Assembly (NCBI RefSeq): GCF_020360975.1
Contig: NW_025408684.1
Coordinates: forward strand, 1-64,000
Reading direction: 5' to 3'
Length of the DNA stretch: 64,000 bases
Source: Hirsutella rhossiliensis
Lineage: Eukaryota; Ascomycota; Sordariomycetes; Hypocreales; Ophiocordycipitaceae
Below, piece by piece: positions 9,903-20,871 of the stretch (positions are counted from its first letter, which is position 1; the number at the start of each line of letters is the position of its first letter). The translations under genes were made by a program, and so were the position numbers. The notes beneath the pieces are model-generated. The model did no database searches and was not told the DNA's origin. It was given only the letters and a program-made list of their open reading frames with translations.

Positions 9903-10772
9903 TTGGACCCGCTACAGCACCTTACCTGTTTAAGCCTACCCTCATCTCCACCCTGCGGCACAAATAAGCTTCAAATTGATTCAGCCTCTTCACACAAGCA
10001 ACCTGCAACGATTTGGTCATCGGAATTAGGTCATCATGGCCTTGAGTGCAATAGCTGCAAGAAGTCGCCGCCTGAAGTCGCCCTCAAGAGGTGCGCGAAA
10101 TGTTCCACAACGCCGTACTGCTCCAGGGATTGCCAGAAGGCAGACTGGAAGGCCCACAAGAAGGTTTGCAGCAAACAACAGGCCGACGCCACGACGTCGT
10201 TTCAAGATGGGTCTACGACGACAAATTTGTCGCCTCCGTAGGGTTGGAACACGGCGTCGCCCTCCCCTTCACGCGTCTTGAAAATCGCACTTGGCTCCAT
10301 GATCGATCGGAAAGAGATGTCTACGGGTTGCTGATCGACGCTTACCGGCTGCGCGTTGAGGACATGTACAACATTGAAGGCGAAGCAGACACGGATAGCA
10401 TATATGGTGGTGCCGCCAATGGGCTGCGTGGCTTCAAGCGCTTCCTGGGGCGCGTCGAGCGTTGTCCCGGTTTACTGCCGCCGTGGTGGGATGCAAAGAA
10501 GAAGAAAGTGTGAGACACTCGGCATGACCCCGTCGCAATGGCACGACCTACGATGCGCGGTGGAAAAGAGCGACATCATCGAGCAATATGGGGATTCACG
10601 ATTCCCGATGCAGCTTCGGATGTTTGCTGAGTCCGTGTATGGTCGAGCTCCGGGCGGGACAAGTGGGACGGCGATGAGGCAAATGATGGTTGCGATGGAG
10701 CAGGGTAAAGCAGAGGATGGAGTCGCATATGGACAGGTCAGCAGCCATGCTTGGTCGGCGGTGAAGGGATAG
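9903..10772 (+). pseudogene. MYND zinc-finger protein, frameshifted
   Basis: The first frame contains a MYND finger with the C2-C2-C2-HC pattern: CNSC, CAKCSTTPYCSRDCQ, then WKAHKKVC (about 10047-10170). MYND fingers bind proline-rich partners. The body continues in a second frame (LPFTRLENRTWLHDR ... GLLIDAYRLRVED, about 10258-10510) and then a third (ETLGMTPSQWHDLRCAVEKS ... FAESVYGRAPG, about 10517-10700). This order matches a family of fungal MYND-finger proteins of unknown exact role. Two frame changes, at about 10200-10245 and about 10500-10515 next to an A-rich AAGAAGAAGAAAG run, break the gene. They could be real decay or assembly indels. No intron consensus explains them. Confidence 0.65.
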
Positions 10773-11205
10773 GCTTAGTTGGTCGACAGCACCGCAGATC
10801 GAGTAGAAGCTGGCCGATCGTGGTGTGCTTTGAGAAGATTGTTTCTCCATCTGCAAATCATCCTAGGTCAACAGGGCCGAACCTCGACAACCAGATTGCT
10901 ACGTATCTCAGTATTGAAGCCAACTCCGGTTTGCACCTCCAGAATGGCAGTCACAAGTTGGCACCGTCGTGGTCACGCGCAAGGACGGGAAGCCATTTTA
11001 TCCGCAGCATCTTGAAGGTGTGTGGATGTTTTGCGACTATATCCTGGATCTGTTCGAGGAAGGAGACGGGCCGCCGGGATGGCTCTACAGCCGCCACGCG
11101 TTTGAGAAATGGTGGGTGAATTATTGTGAAAGCCAAAAGCACTTGCGCTCTGGGAAGGGAGGATCGAGATCCAGACGACTGGGGTGCGGTCCGGTCACCT
11201 TATGA
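10773..11205 (+). pseudogene. possible 3' part of the MYND gene
   Basis: After a region with stops, an open segment (VVTRKDGKPFYPQHLEGVWM ... FEEGDGPPGW, about 10960-11205) is rich in aromatic and acidic residues and looks like real protein. It lies directly downstream of the MYND body and on the same strand, so it may be the end of that gene or of a neighbouring copy. No catalytic motif is recognised. Confidence 0.35.
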
Positions 11206-11271
11206 AGTGTAGGACGTTTACCTGCCGCGTTACGACGTGCAAAAGGTCAAACTATCAGGATGGTTAGTATA

Positions 11272-11545
11272 CTACCACTTTTCGAAACCTTGGTCCTCGT
11301 ATAACCCTCTCGTTTCTGCGGCCAAGTTCTTGAGTCTCTGCATTCCATCAATTATGGCCGGATCCAGCACATTGCCAATGAAATCATGGTGTCTCACAGG
11401 ACCAAGAAGCTTGATGCCCTGAAGCGAGATGCACCTGGACAGTTGCACATAGAGGCTCGTAAAATCGCACCTGGAGGGTTCACCATTGGTCACACGATTT
11501 CCACGCAGCTCCAACAGTACTTCCACGAACGTTTTACCCTGGGCT
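11272..11545 (-). pseudogene. Helitron-type PIF1 helicase, C-terminal fragment
   Basis: The minus frame begins with YKAQG-like sequence and contains LYVQLSRC followed by a segment like the end of the RepHel proteins at 50.1 kb and 62.4 kb of this window. LYVQLSRC is the last helicase motif. Only about 90 residues survive, so this is a stranded 3' remnant of another Helitron copy. It abuts a LINE gag scrap. Confidence 0.65.
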
Positions 11546-11690
11546 TTGTAATCGGTGAGGACGAACCTCTTCGGGTGCGACAGTGGCTGGGTGTTCTCGC
11601 GACATGGTGCTGCGAACGAGAGCTGGGAGGACGTGGGAGGAATGGTCTGTTACCGGCGCCCAGCCAGAATCCGGCGTTGGAAGATCAGAG
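11546..11690 (+). pseudogene. LINE ORF1 (gag) zinc-knuckle scrap
   Basis: Bases 11558-11606 share a run of about 45 bases, with few differences, with 38719-38763 upstream of the Tad1-like LINE gag (CGAACCTCTTCGGGTG...GTTCTCGCG). The translated patch resembles a gag zinc-knuckle with its cysteines lost. It is too short for a firm element assignment. Confidence 0.4.
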
Positions 11691-11701
11691 GGCTTACGGA
11701 C

Positions 11702-11703
11702 TA
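11702..11703. repeat. TA target duplication, Fot1/pogo copy A
   Basis: TA precedes AGGGATTTCCCG. The matching TA is at 14001-14002. Confidence 0.7.
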
Positions 11704-11748
11704 AGGGATTTCCCGTGATCTGCCGGATCGGACGATTCGCCGGATTTT
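11704..11748. repeat. terminal inverted repeat, Fot1/pogo copy A left
   Basis: AGGGATTTCCCGTGATCTGC, then CGGATCGG and GATTCGCCGGATT. It is mirrored at 13953-14000 with one- or two-base differences and shared with the ends of the element at 50790-52896. Confidence 0.75.
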
Positions 11749-12015
11749 GGTTCCTTGCATTCCGGTGAAGATTTGAGTGAAACTCCACGAAAATAATATG
11801 AAACAATCTCACATTAAAGCAGAAGCAAGAAAGATGCCTAGCAATTCCATTCAATCTACTTCGCAGTCATCAAGCCACCGTGGCCGCTTCCTGTGGCGTC
11901 CCGATCGCGCAAGTCCCCGCATTGCGACTACCATCTCCTGGTCGCGCTCGACAGCCAATGATGGCTTTTGGGACGTGAGGAAGTGGTCAATGCCGGCTTT
12001 GGATCTTTACGCAAC

Positions 12016-13909
12016 TTAATGTTTGGCGATTTTGAGTGTTCCGGAGCTGTCGTCGGTTCTGGTGGAGCCGAAATGGCGACGACAATCTCGTCTCGAACGC
12101 CCGGACTCTTCTCGCGAGTCTGTGGAGCAACAGAGGTCCGGATCCCATTTCCGACATTTTTCTGGTTCTTTCGCTTGAGCTCTTTCCGTATCTGCCTGTT
12201 TTTCCCGCTCTTGTTGTCTGGCTTCCTTTGCCTGACGTCTTTGCTCAGTTTTTGCCTCCCGCTGCCTTCTCTTCTCCAGAGCGAGAACTTTGAGGTTTGC
12301 CGCCTTTTGCTGTCGCTCAAACCTTTGTCGTTCTTTCTCCAAGGCCTCTTCTTGCTTCTGAGTCTCCATGGCTGCTTTCTTCAAGCGCGCTTGGGCCACT
12401 TTTGCAGGGCTAAATACCTGCGCCGAGTTAGGATCTACACGATCGAAAGGTAATCCTTCAGAGCTTTACCGCGCATTCTGCGCTGCTTTTCGTGAAAGAT
12501 AGTCTCCCGAAGTCCCTGATTCTCATATCGAAGCAATTCGTTCTGAGATTGGAGACTTTCGAGTACTTTGAGCTTCCGACTGTCTCGGCTAGCGTTTTTG
12601 AGGATCCATCGACTACCTTGTCGACAAGTCGGCGCAAATCCCGAGCAGTGGGCTGCTGCAGGGCGAGCGAGTCAACGGAGCTGTCGCCAGACTCAGACTC
12701 ATCTTCTGTTTTCTCCGCGATCTGCGACAAAACGACTTCAGGGTCAAATGGGAGGTCCGGTCCGTTTCCAACCACTTGCGATGTTCTCCGCCGAGAAAGA
12801 TGACCCGAATGCGTTCCAAAATAACGACCAGAACTCGCGTTTCGATAGCCCGATGAGTCCCTGTGTCTTTGCAGTCCACTGGATGAGCTGGTTGGTGTAT
12901 GCGGTCGAAAGAGGGCCAAAAGGGACACATCAAGGGCTGCAGCCTGTGCGTGGAATGCGGCGGAAACACGGCAACGATTATCCGATGCTGGTCACACCAC
13001 TCCAGGAAGTCCATATTGACATGACTAGAGTGTCCGTCGGTAATCAGGAGGCGGTAATCCCGGCCGTTTCGCGCCTTTTCTTTCGTGAACCGGTCGAAAA
13101 CACCAATGAGCCATTCCTTTCCAAGTTCATGGTTCGTCCAACCCGTTTCTGAGGTTGTGAAAAACGCCGCTTGGTGCTCCGGATCAAACTCCGTGAGCCA
13201 GGAGTCCTGAACTTGCCTGGCTTGCCTTGGTAGATGAGAAACGGGGTAGCGCTGTCAGGTCTTGACAGACACATGCCAGGAACGTGATCCATGATCTGTT
13301 GCCATCCTGCGCAGCACCGATCAATTTTCCTTGCTTCTTGGCACGAACAGAGAATACTCTCTGGTACGATTGATGACGCCGAGGAAAGCCCTTTTCGTCC
13401 ACATTATACGTGTTGCAAGGCAGGATGTCGTATTTCTCGATTTTCTCGCCAATCTTGTACGATCAGCAATGAAGGGATGGACTTGGGCACCTACTTACAA
13501 GCTCATAGTAGGCTCTGTATCTAGAAGCATTGTCTGCTCTCTTTCTTGCGATATCAAAACCGTCGAACCAAGTGCAACCGAGCTCATCGCTGTTACGTCG
13601 GACGAAGCTATACGGCCAGTCCTTTCCGACCTCAATTTTGGCGATATCCTGGGCAAAACTTTTGATCATCGGCAGCGTAGGCGGAATCCCACGTGATGAA
13701 AGCTTGCGAATATACGCAACAAGATCCCTTTCTTGCTGTTTTGAGAGACGTGACTTATACAAACTGTCGGCATCCCGTCTTGACCTCTGTTTGCCTTGGT
13801 GTCGCCGTCGCAGGGTAGTCTCGTCGCAATTGAACTGACGCGCAGTCTTGGCATAGTTAACAGTGTCACACAGCTTCAGAAACTCAAGCGCTTCATCAAT
13901 CGGGGCCAT
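12016..13909 (-). pseudogene. Fot1/pogo-type DDE transposase
   Basis: Reading from 13909 down: an N-terminal helix-turn-helix/CENP-B-like DNA-binding region (AKTARQFNCDETTLRRRHQG ... IPPTLPMIKSFAQDIA), the DDE catalytic core with VDEKGF (first D, about 13400), ITDGHSSHV (second D, about 13030) and the segment MDFLEWCDQHRIIVAVFPPH, then an LQPL(D)V block. The tail is a charged Q/E/R-rich coiled coil (12016-12399). It would cut and paste the element at TA sites in the nucleus. Frame changes near 13460-13400, 13290, 13020, 12930 and 12400 break the product, so it is non-autonomous as assembled. Confidence 0.75.
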
Positions 13910-13952
13910 GGTGGTGGAGAAATTCAGGATTGAAGTGGAGACGTGAACTGGC

Positions 13953-14000
13953 GGTGAATCCGGCGAATCGCCCGATCCGGCAGATCACCGGGAAATCCCT
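13953..14000. repeat. terminal inverted repeat, Fot1/pogo copy A right
   Basis: ATCCGGCGAATCG, CCGATCCGGCAGATCACCGG and GAAATCCCT, the inverse of the left end. Confidence 0.75.
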
Positions 14001-14140
14001 TATCAGTCGAACGCCCTCCTCTAGCTGCCGCTCGAACCGTCACTCTTTTCGCACCCTTGCGGTCGCACCCTGCGGTTGCTGCTACGCTCCCGCACCTGCT
14101 GCTACTGCTGCGATTGCAGCGATAAAAGAAGATTTGCCAG

Positions 14141-14460
14141 TGTGGGAATGTAGCATATAGCTATAGGGATTGTAAGGGAGGTGCGCACACACACACGTGA
14201 CCCTTAGCGTCACGTGTATGGACCTCGGGGATCCGTGTATAAAGGGCACGTAGTGTGCCCCCTCATTCCCTTTCCTCCCTTCCTAGCTAGACATCTTGAA
14301 TACAACCCATTGCGTTACTGCAGTACAGACCTCCCGACAGTAGCTTTTACGTCTAGGCCCTATAGGAGAAATCCTCCGGGTGAAATACACATACATACAT
14401 ACATACTTGGTCCGTGCACGACGACAAAATGTCACTGACGACGCCTCCGACAAGATGGAC
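14141..14460 (+). repeat. LTR fragment, same family as 62823
   Basis: Begins TGTGGGAATG, like the LTR at 62823, and shares with it the palindromic block (A)CGTGACCCTTAGCGTCACGTG, the GTGCCCCC word and the CCTCCCT...CTAG stretch. A TATAAA box lies at about 14239. The element body after the LTR is missing and hAT sequence follows, so it is a solo LTR or truncated element. It probably explains why the left end of the hAT element is absent. Confidence 0.5.
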
Positions 14461-14599
14461 AAATTCACACCATATAGTGAATTAAAAATACGAAGTAATT
14501 TATTGAGCTTAATGATAATGTCCAAAAAGAGAGGGTAGGCAAATCTTACGTGTTTTGTTCCAAAAGAGGAGGAAATCAGACGGGAATTTACACGAAATC

Positions 14600-15093
14600 T
14601 CACACCACAGCCTTCTTCCCCTTCAAGACATTGTTCTTCACCCAATGCTTCAAGCATTCTCCTTTTCAATTTGGTCCGCATCCAATTGTGCCCTTTCCCA
14701 GGAGATCGTACGACGAGCCCTGAAAAAACCCGTTCGGCTCATCACTCATCGCTGGCATTGATAGGATATCTATTGCCATTCGTGATAACTTCGGCCATCG
14801 TTTCCTATGTCGCTCTTGAAGCCACCATGATAAGGCAGTTGTTGGCGCAATGTCGTATGGATCACCTGAGATGTAATCTTCATACTCGTCTTGACTTGTA
14901 GGTCGAGCACAATTCTGCAGATTTCTCGAAATACGATCAAATGCATCAAGATCATTGTTTTCCTCTTCGTCAAGTGCCTGATACGAAATTGTACCGTCGT
15001 TTGTATCTCGGTATGAGTGCCACAGGTCTTTGACCTGTTTGAAAGCAGTTTATGCCACTTCTTCTTCCAATTTGAGTGAATGTACGTCGTACG
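14600..15093 (-). pseudogene. hAT transposase, C-terminal half (hATC dimerisation domain)
   Basis: The minus frame contains TALSWWLQERHRKRWPKLSR, then SMPAMSDEPERVFSGARRT and ISWERAQLDADQIEKEN, the hallmark hAT C-terminal dimerisation region. A frame change near 14652 leads into LKHWVKNNVLKGKKAVV before a stop at 14600-14602. It is severed from the rest of the gene at 15093 by the Gypsy insertion, whose duplicated target GTACG lies at 15089-15093 and 20867-20871. Another frame change occurs near 14980. Confidence 0.75.
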
Positions 15094-15253
15094 TGTGAGG
15101 GAACGATCATGTGACTTTCATACTTTATGAAAGGTCCTTTTATTCATGTAAATAGCGAAAGTCAGAGTCTTCCTTAGGAACCTCTTTCTCTCTTGTAGAC
15201 AATCACTTTACCCAAGTCGCACTCGACCTTGTTCGTGCACTTGTACCGTCACA
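15094..15253 (+). repeat. Gypsy 5' LTR
   Basis: Starts TGTGAGGGAACG and ends CCGTCACA. It is preceded by target duplication GTACG (15089-15093) and matches 20706-20866 along its whole length. Confidence 0.9.
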
Positions 15254-15500
15254 TATTGTCTACCGACTACCCTTCCTCAATAGACCACTGTCCGCGACGT
15301 GACTATTGATTTCGATACCTCTAACCTCACCAAAACACCCTGCAACCAAATTTCCACCTAAACCACCACCACCGCACCAAATTCACCAATCAACGAATCA
15401 GCAAACCAACAAACCAACAAATCACAATCGCAAAGTCAACTAAAACGTAACGAAACTGTCGAACGCCACCTGCACTATAGCCATCACCGTCAACAACCCA

Positions 15501-18500
15501 ATGGCTACCGCTACCCCCCACCCGTCGATCGAGTGCCCCCTGCCCCTCCTCAACGCCAGCAATACCGATGAAACGTTCCGAAATGCCTTTGTTGCTAACC
15601 CAGCCGGTCTCATGAAAGAAGTCTTCCTCGTATGCAATGCCGCATACAGTATGCAAGCGGTAATCGATTCACTACGTGCCTCGACCACGACGACAAATAG
15701 GGCAATGGAGGACCTCCAAACCCGCCTAGAAAACACGCTCATTTCTAAAAGTGATGGAGACGCAATGATCGCCCGTCTTATGGCAGAAAATGAAGCGTAC
15801 ATAAAGATCATTCAGTCAAAGGAGCTTCACACCGCACACCAGAACACCCTGATCCTGAGGCCTTCACCGGAGAGGACCCCACGCTTCTGCCGAATTTCCT
15901 CCAGCACCTCGAGTTGAAGCTCGAAATGAATAAAGATTGGTGGAACTCGGAACCTCAACGTATGGGATATGTCGTCTCATGCCTTAAAGGCAAAGCACAT
16001 GACCAAGTCCGCTACAACATTAAAGATGGGGTGGTTCTCTTCGACGATGTCAATGCCATAAAAACACCCTTCAGTCAGCCTTCGGGGATATTGACGCTAA
16101 AGCTACCGCCCAACTCAAAATCTTTGACATGAAACAAGGCCATAGATCCCTTACGACATTCCTCCCGAATGGTATGCCGTCGCCAAGCTCACCGACTGGG
16201 ATAGTGGGGCGCTCATTGCTCACCTCCGACGTGCCCTCCACGACAACGTTATCTGGAGACTTTCTCTCACTAAGGGCAAAGATACTCCTACCGAAATTAG
16301 TCAATTTATGGACCTTGTCCGTATCTGCGATAACGAATGCCGTCAAGTCAATGCCAATTACTTCAAGAAAAACACCGACAACTCAGCAAGTCACAATGCA
16401 ACCTTACAACCCTCCACTACGCCACAATCGACGACCTCTAACGGCGGGGATTCAATGGATTTGAGCGTCATCACCTGGGGGGCCAAAGATGTCGCCTCTG
16501 GTCGTAGACCCCAAACGGAAGCAGAGAGAGCGGCACGCAGAGCCTATTGCACAGCGCATGGACTCTGCCATTGGTGCAGCTCAGGCAAACATCGTTCCCT
16601 CAATTGCGACACCGCACCATGGAGGACGGAAAAAGTGTAGTCTCCGACGGAAGTCGCCGCAGGAGACGCAAGAAAAAGGGCGATCTACTGCTCTCTTCTC
16701 TGGACACTAACCAAGCTCATTTGCTACTGCCTTGTAACCTAATCGAAGACAATTCCACTCTGATTAAAACCGAAGCAATGCTTGACTCAGGTGCCACTGG
16801 AAAGGGGTTTGTAGACGAATCCTTCGCACGCCAACAAACTCACGCTTTATGAACTACGAAACCGTCGCCGGCTGAACGTAGTCGATGGAAGACCCTCCTC
16901 GGCTGGCGATATCACTCATGTGGTGAAACTCAACATGGAAATCAAGGGACACAGGGAGAAGATGCTATTTTACGTAACGAAGCTTGGGAAGTACAATGTC
17001 ATACTCGGAAAACCCTGGCTGACAGATCACAACCCAATCGTCAATTGGAGCACGAATGTGGTCACTTTCAACTCTGATCACTGCCGCAAATACTGCATGG
17101 AGAAAGGACAATACCAACTGCCTGTTTCTGGAGCTCCCTCTTTGTCAATTTCTGCAACCACGACTATACTGGCACGCCCATCAATCCCCCGAAGAGTCGG
17201 CGCAGCCTGTTCCATATGCTGACCAAAAACCGCGACGTCGACGTATTCTCACTATCACTGTATGAGATCGACAAGGCTGGCTGAACTTGGAGTCATCACA
17301 GAAGCCTCCACCTTCGTAGAACCTAAAGCACGCCGAAGGGTCCGATTCGACTCTGCACTCACAGACATGGACAAGATGAACCGAGAACTCCAGCTACAGG
17401 ACGGAATCACCTCCCTTGACCCCAAGGACCAACAAACACAGGAACTCCGAGCTTCCCGGAAAACAGCAGCCGATATGTACCTTTCAGGGGCATCACTCGA
17501 AGACATTCACAAAGCCCTCGAACCCAAGACTTTGATCGATCCTGCAACAAAAGTACCCCAACACTACCATGAATTTTTGAAAGCATTCGACCAATCAGAA
17601 GCGGATAAACTCCCCACACCGAGACTGCGACCACGAAATTGAACTTCAACCTGGAACGACTCCACCACATGGACCTCTGTACGGGATGTCACAAGACGAA
17701 CTTCTCGTCCTCCGGAAATTCCTTCAGGAAAACCTTGATAAGGGTTTCATACGCGCTAGCACCTCACCGGCAGCCTCGCCAGTGTTATTTGCAAAGAAAC
17801 CAGGAGGGCCTTCGTTTTGCGTGGACTACCGAGCTCTTAACGCGATAACCATCAAGAACCGTTACCCCCTACCGTTGATCCAGGAGACCCTTTCCCAGCT
17901 AAGCCAAGCCAAGTATTTCACCAAACTCGATGTCGTCGCAGCGTTTAATCGAATCCGCATCAAGGAGGGTCAGGAATGGATGACGGCGTTCAACACAAGA
18001 TATGGTCTCTTCGAGAGCATGGTGATGCCTTTGGACTATCAAACGCCCCGGCTACCTTTCAAGCTCGAATTAACGAAGTCTTACGCCCATTCCTTGATAG
18101 ATATTGCACGGCCTACATCGACGACATTCTCATCTACTCAGACGACCTTGCCACCCACAGACTCCACGTCAAATCAGTACTCCAAGCGCTTGAAGCCGCA
18201 GGCCTACAACTTGACGTCAAGAAATGCGAATTCGAGACTACTGAAGTCAAATACCTGGGCATGATCATCTCAACCACTGGAGTACGGATGGACCCAGAGA
18301 AAGTCAACTGTCTCATCAACTGGGAGGCCCCTATCAATGTCAAAGATGTCCAAGCCTTTTTAGGATTCTCAAATTTCTACAGACGGTTCATCAAGGGATT
18401 TTCACGCATCGTACGACCACTTGTTGCCCTGACACGGAAGCTAGTCAAATGGAACTGGACTTCATCTTGCCAAGAAGCATTCGATATGCTCAAAAATAGC

Positions 18501-20710
18501 TTCACTTCAGCGCCAATCCTCAGACACTTCGACCCCGCAAGAGAAGTGTTTGTCGAATGCGACGCGTCCGATTTTGTGTCTTCGGGTATTCTCTCCCAGG
18601 AAGACGATCAAGGAGTGCTACACCCAGTGGCTTTCATGTCCAAGAAGTACGACCCGCTGAGTGCAATTACGAGATATATGACAAAGAACTTTTGGCTATT
18701 GTACGCTGCTTCGAATGCTGGAGACCCGAACTCCAAGGCACACACCACCAGATTACAGTCATCACTGACCATGCCAACCTTCGATATTTCATGACAACCA
18801 AGCAACTTTCAAGACGACAAGTCAGGTGGAGCGAATTCCTATCACAGTTCCAATTCGCTATCAAGTCAGTGCCTGGGAAGAGAACGGAAAGCCTGACTCA
18901 CTCACACGGAGATCACAAGACTTACCGAAAGATGAAAATGACGACCGCATCCAGTACCAACAACAGTCGCTGCTTAAGCCTTCCAACATAGACTCCTCTG
19001 TACAAGAACAACTAAGGCTTGACCCCGAGCTCTCAGAGCTCTTTGCAAATCTCTCCTGGGAACAAGAGATTGCACTATGTCCCGCCATTCTTGACGAAAT
19101 TCAGCCAGAACCAATCAACCACAAAATCACAAGACTTCTAGACAAGGGCTATGAGGAGGACGAATGGTGGATGAAAATCAGGGACGAGATGCTCAAACCC
19201 CATGGAATTCCCCACTCAAAGGAAGTTTCTCTATCGGAATGCATGATAAACGAAGGCCGATTATATTTCCGAGAGAGGCTATACGTACCCGCAGGCGAAC
19301 TACGGACCCTTCTCACTCAACTCGCCCATGACAGCGTCGAATCAGGCCACCCCGGGAAAAACAAGCTATACGAACTCATTTCACGCTCTTATTGGTGGCC
19401 AAAGCTTAGCGCCGATACGAAACAATTCACACGCAATTGCCACGGATGTCTGAGGAACAAAACCTCCCAGTTGCGGTACCAGGGGACATTGAAACCGCTC
19501 CCAATTCCCTTGCAAAGATGGAGAGACTTATCCGTTGACTTCATTGGCCCAATTCAGCGCACAGCTCGTGGATTCAACGCAATCATGGTGGTAGTCGATA
19601 GGCTGTCAAAGGACAGACATTTCACGCCCTGCAAGACCGACATGAAAACACATGACTTGGCAACACTCTTCGTACGAGATGTCTGGAAACTCCATGGACT
19701 ACCGGATTCAATCGTGTCTGATAGAGGACCACTGTTTGTCTCGGAATTCTGGAAGCGGTTTGCCACCGTCTACGGATCAATATCAGCCTTTCTACAGCAT
19801 ATCACCCCGAAACTGACGGCCAGACGGAAAACGCTAACTCATTTCTCGAACAATACCTTCGCCAATATGTTAGCTTTGCTCAGGACGACTGGGACGAGTG
19901 GCTCCCATTGGCCGAATTCGCAGCCCGTAACGTTGTCAGCGATTCAACGGGAATGTCCCCATTTTTGCGAACACAGGCTATCACCCCCGAATGAGCTTTG
20001 GTCCCCCTCGCGCAATACCACTCGCGGCATCCAAAGACCTGGCAGAACGCTGCAACGAGGGGAACGAATTTGTCGCCAAGATGCAAGAAATCACTGATCT
20101 ACTTCGGACAAACCTGCTCTCAGCTCAAGCCTCACAAGAGCAGTTCGCCAACGCAAATAGATCACCGGCGCCAGCTTACCGAGTTGGAGACATGGTGCTA
20201 CTTAGCACACGCAACATTGATTCAGCCCGACCCATCCCAAAACTAGATCACAAGTTCATTGGCCCTTTTCGAATCGAGCGCGTGCTCAACCCTCACTCCT
20301 ACCAACTGAAGTTGCCACATGAACTAGACTCAATTCACAATTCATTTCACACCAACCTCCTGCGACCGTCACCAAACGACCCGCTCCCCGGCCAATACAA
20401 CACACCGCCCCCACCAATAACGCTAGATGCAAAGGGGGAGAAACTCTGGGCGATTGAAGAAATACTGGACTCGAAACGCACAAAACAGAAAGGCTTCAGT
20501 ACCATATACTATGGAGAGGCTTCGACCTTGAGCAGGCAACATGGGAACCACTACACAACGTCGTCAACGCTCACATCGCCATCAAAGAGTTCGAGAAGCA
20601 CAACAAAACAAACCCAGACCGACGAAACAAGAAGCGCAAAATGCTCGCCTACAGGCTCAGCAAGACGTGGAAGAATCAGAAGCGATGGAGTAAAGGAGGC
20701 CCATGTGTGA
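15501..20710 (+). pseudogene. Gypsy gag-pol polyprotein
   Basis: Gag starts at 15501 (MATATPHPS) and ends with a zinc knuckle CHWCSSGKHRSLNC near 16590. Protease shows LDSGAT at about 16790. Reverse transcriptase spans about 17690-18350, with [22 protein letters not shown], and [11 protein letters not shown] at 18115. RNase H follows (ECDAS, about 18560). Integrase spans about 19330-20010, with an HHCC finger ending NCHGC, core aspartates in SVDFIGP and VSDRGPLF, and the glutamate in DGQTEN in another frame. A chromodomain-like tail (WAIEEILDSK, then a GFDLEQATWEP-like stretch) is near 20450-20560. At least six frame changes make it defective. The chromodomain suggests targeting to marked chromatin. 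Confidence 0.85.
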
Positions 20711-20866
20711 GGAACGATCATGTGACTTTCATACTTTATGAAAGGTCCGCTTTTATTCATGTAAATAGCGAAAGTCAGAGTCTTCCTTAGGAACCTCTTT
20801 CTCTCTTGTAGACAATCACTTTACCCAAGTCGCACTCGACCTTGTTCGTGCACTTGTACCGTCACA
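20706..20866 (+). repeat. Gypsy 3' LTR
   Basis: Starts TGTGAGGAACG, ends GTCACA, and is followed by target duplication GTACG at 20867-20871. Confidence 0.9.
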
Positions 20867-20871
20867 GTACG

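Larger units (their letters stand above)
11704..14000 (-). mobile_element. Fot1/pogo-like DNA transposon, copy A
   Basis: This 2,297 bp element has terminal inverted repeats of about 45 bp starting AGGGATTTCCCGTGATCTGC on the left, and the inverse ...GGGAAATCCCT on the right, flanked by TA on both sides as expected of the Tc1/mariner-pogo superfamily. Within each repeat the word GATC(T)GCCGGAT occurs more than once. It carries a minus-strand DDE transposase. The left flank is a Helitron/LINE scrap, so it inserted into already repetitive DNA. Confidence 0.8.
15094..20866 (+). mobile_element. Ty3/Gypsy chromovirus-type LTR retrotransposon
   Basis: This 5,773 bp element has two near-identical 160/161 bp LTRs, TG...CA ends and a 5-bp target duplication, GTACG. 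A purine-rich tract (AAAGGAGGCC) precedes the 3' LTR. The internal region encodes gag, protease, reverse transcriptase, RNase H, integrase and a C-terminal chromodomain, in the Ty3/Gypsy order. The LTRs differ by only a few indels, so insertion is fairly recent, yet the ORF is broken many times. Confidence 0.88.

Noticed and set aside
11968..12453. Plus-strand leucine/phenylalanine-rich ORF of 161 codons that looks like a membrane protein
   Set aside because: It is the antisense of the Lys/Glu/Gln-rich coiled coil of the pogo transposase; antisense of such sequence gives Leu/Phe-rich false membrane segments.
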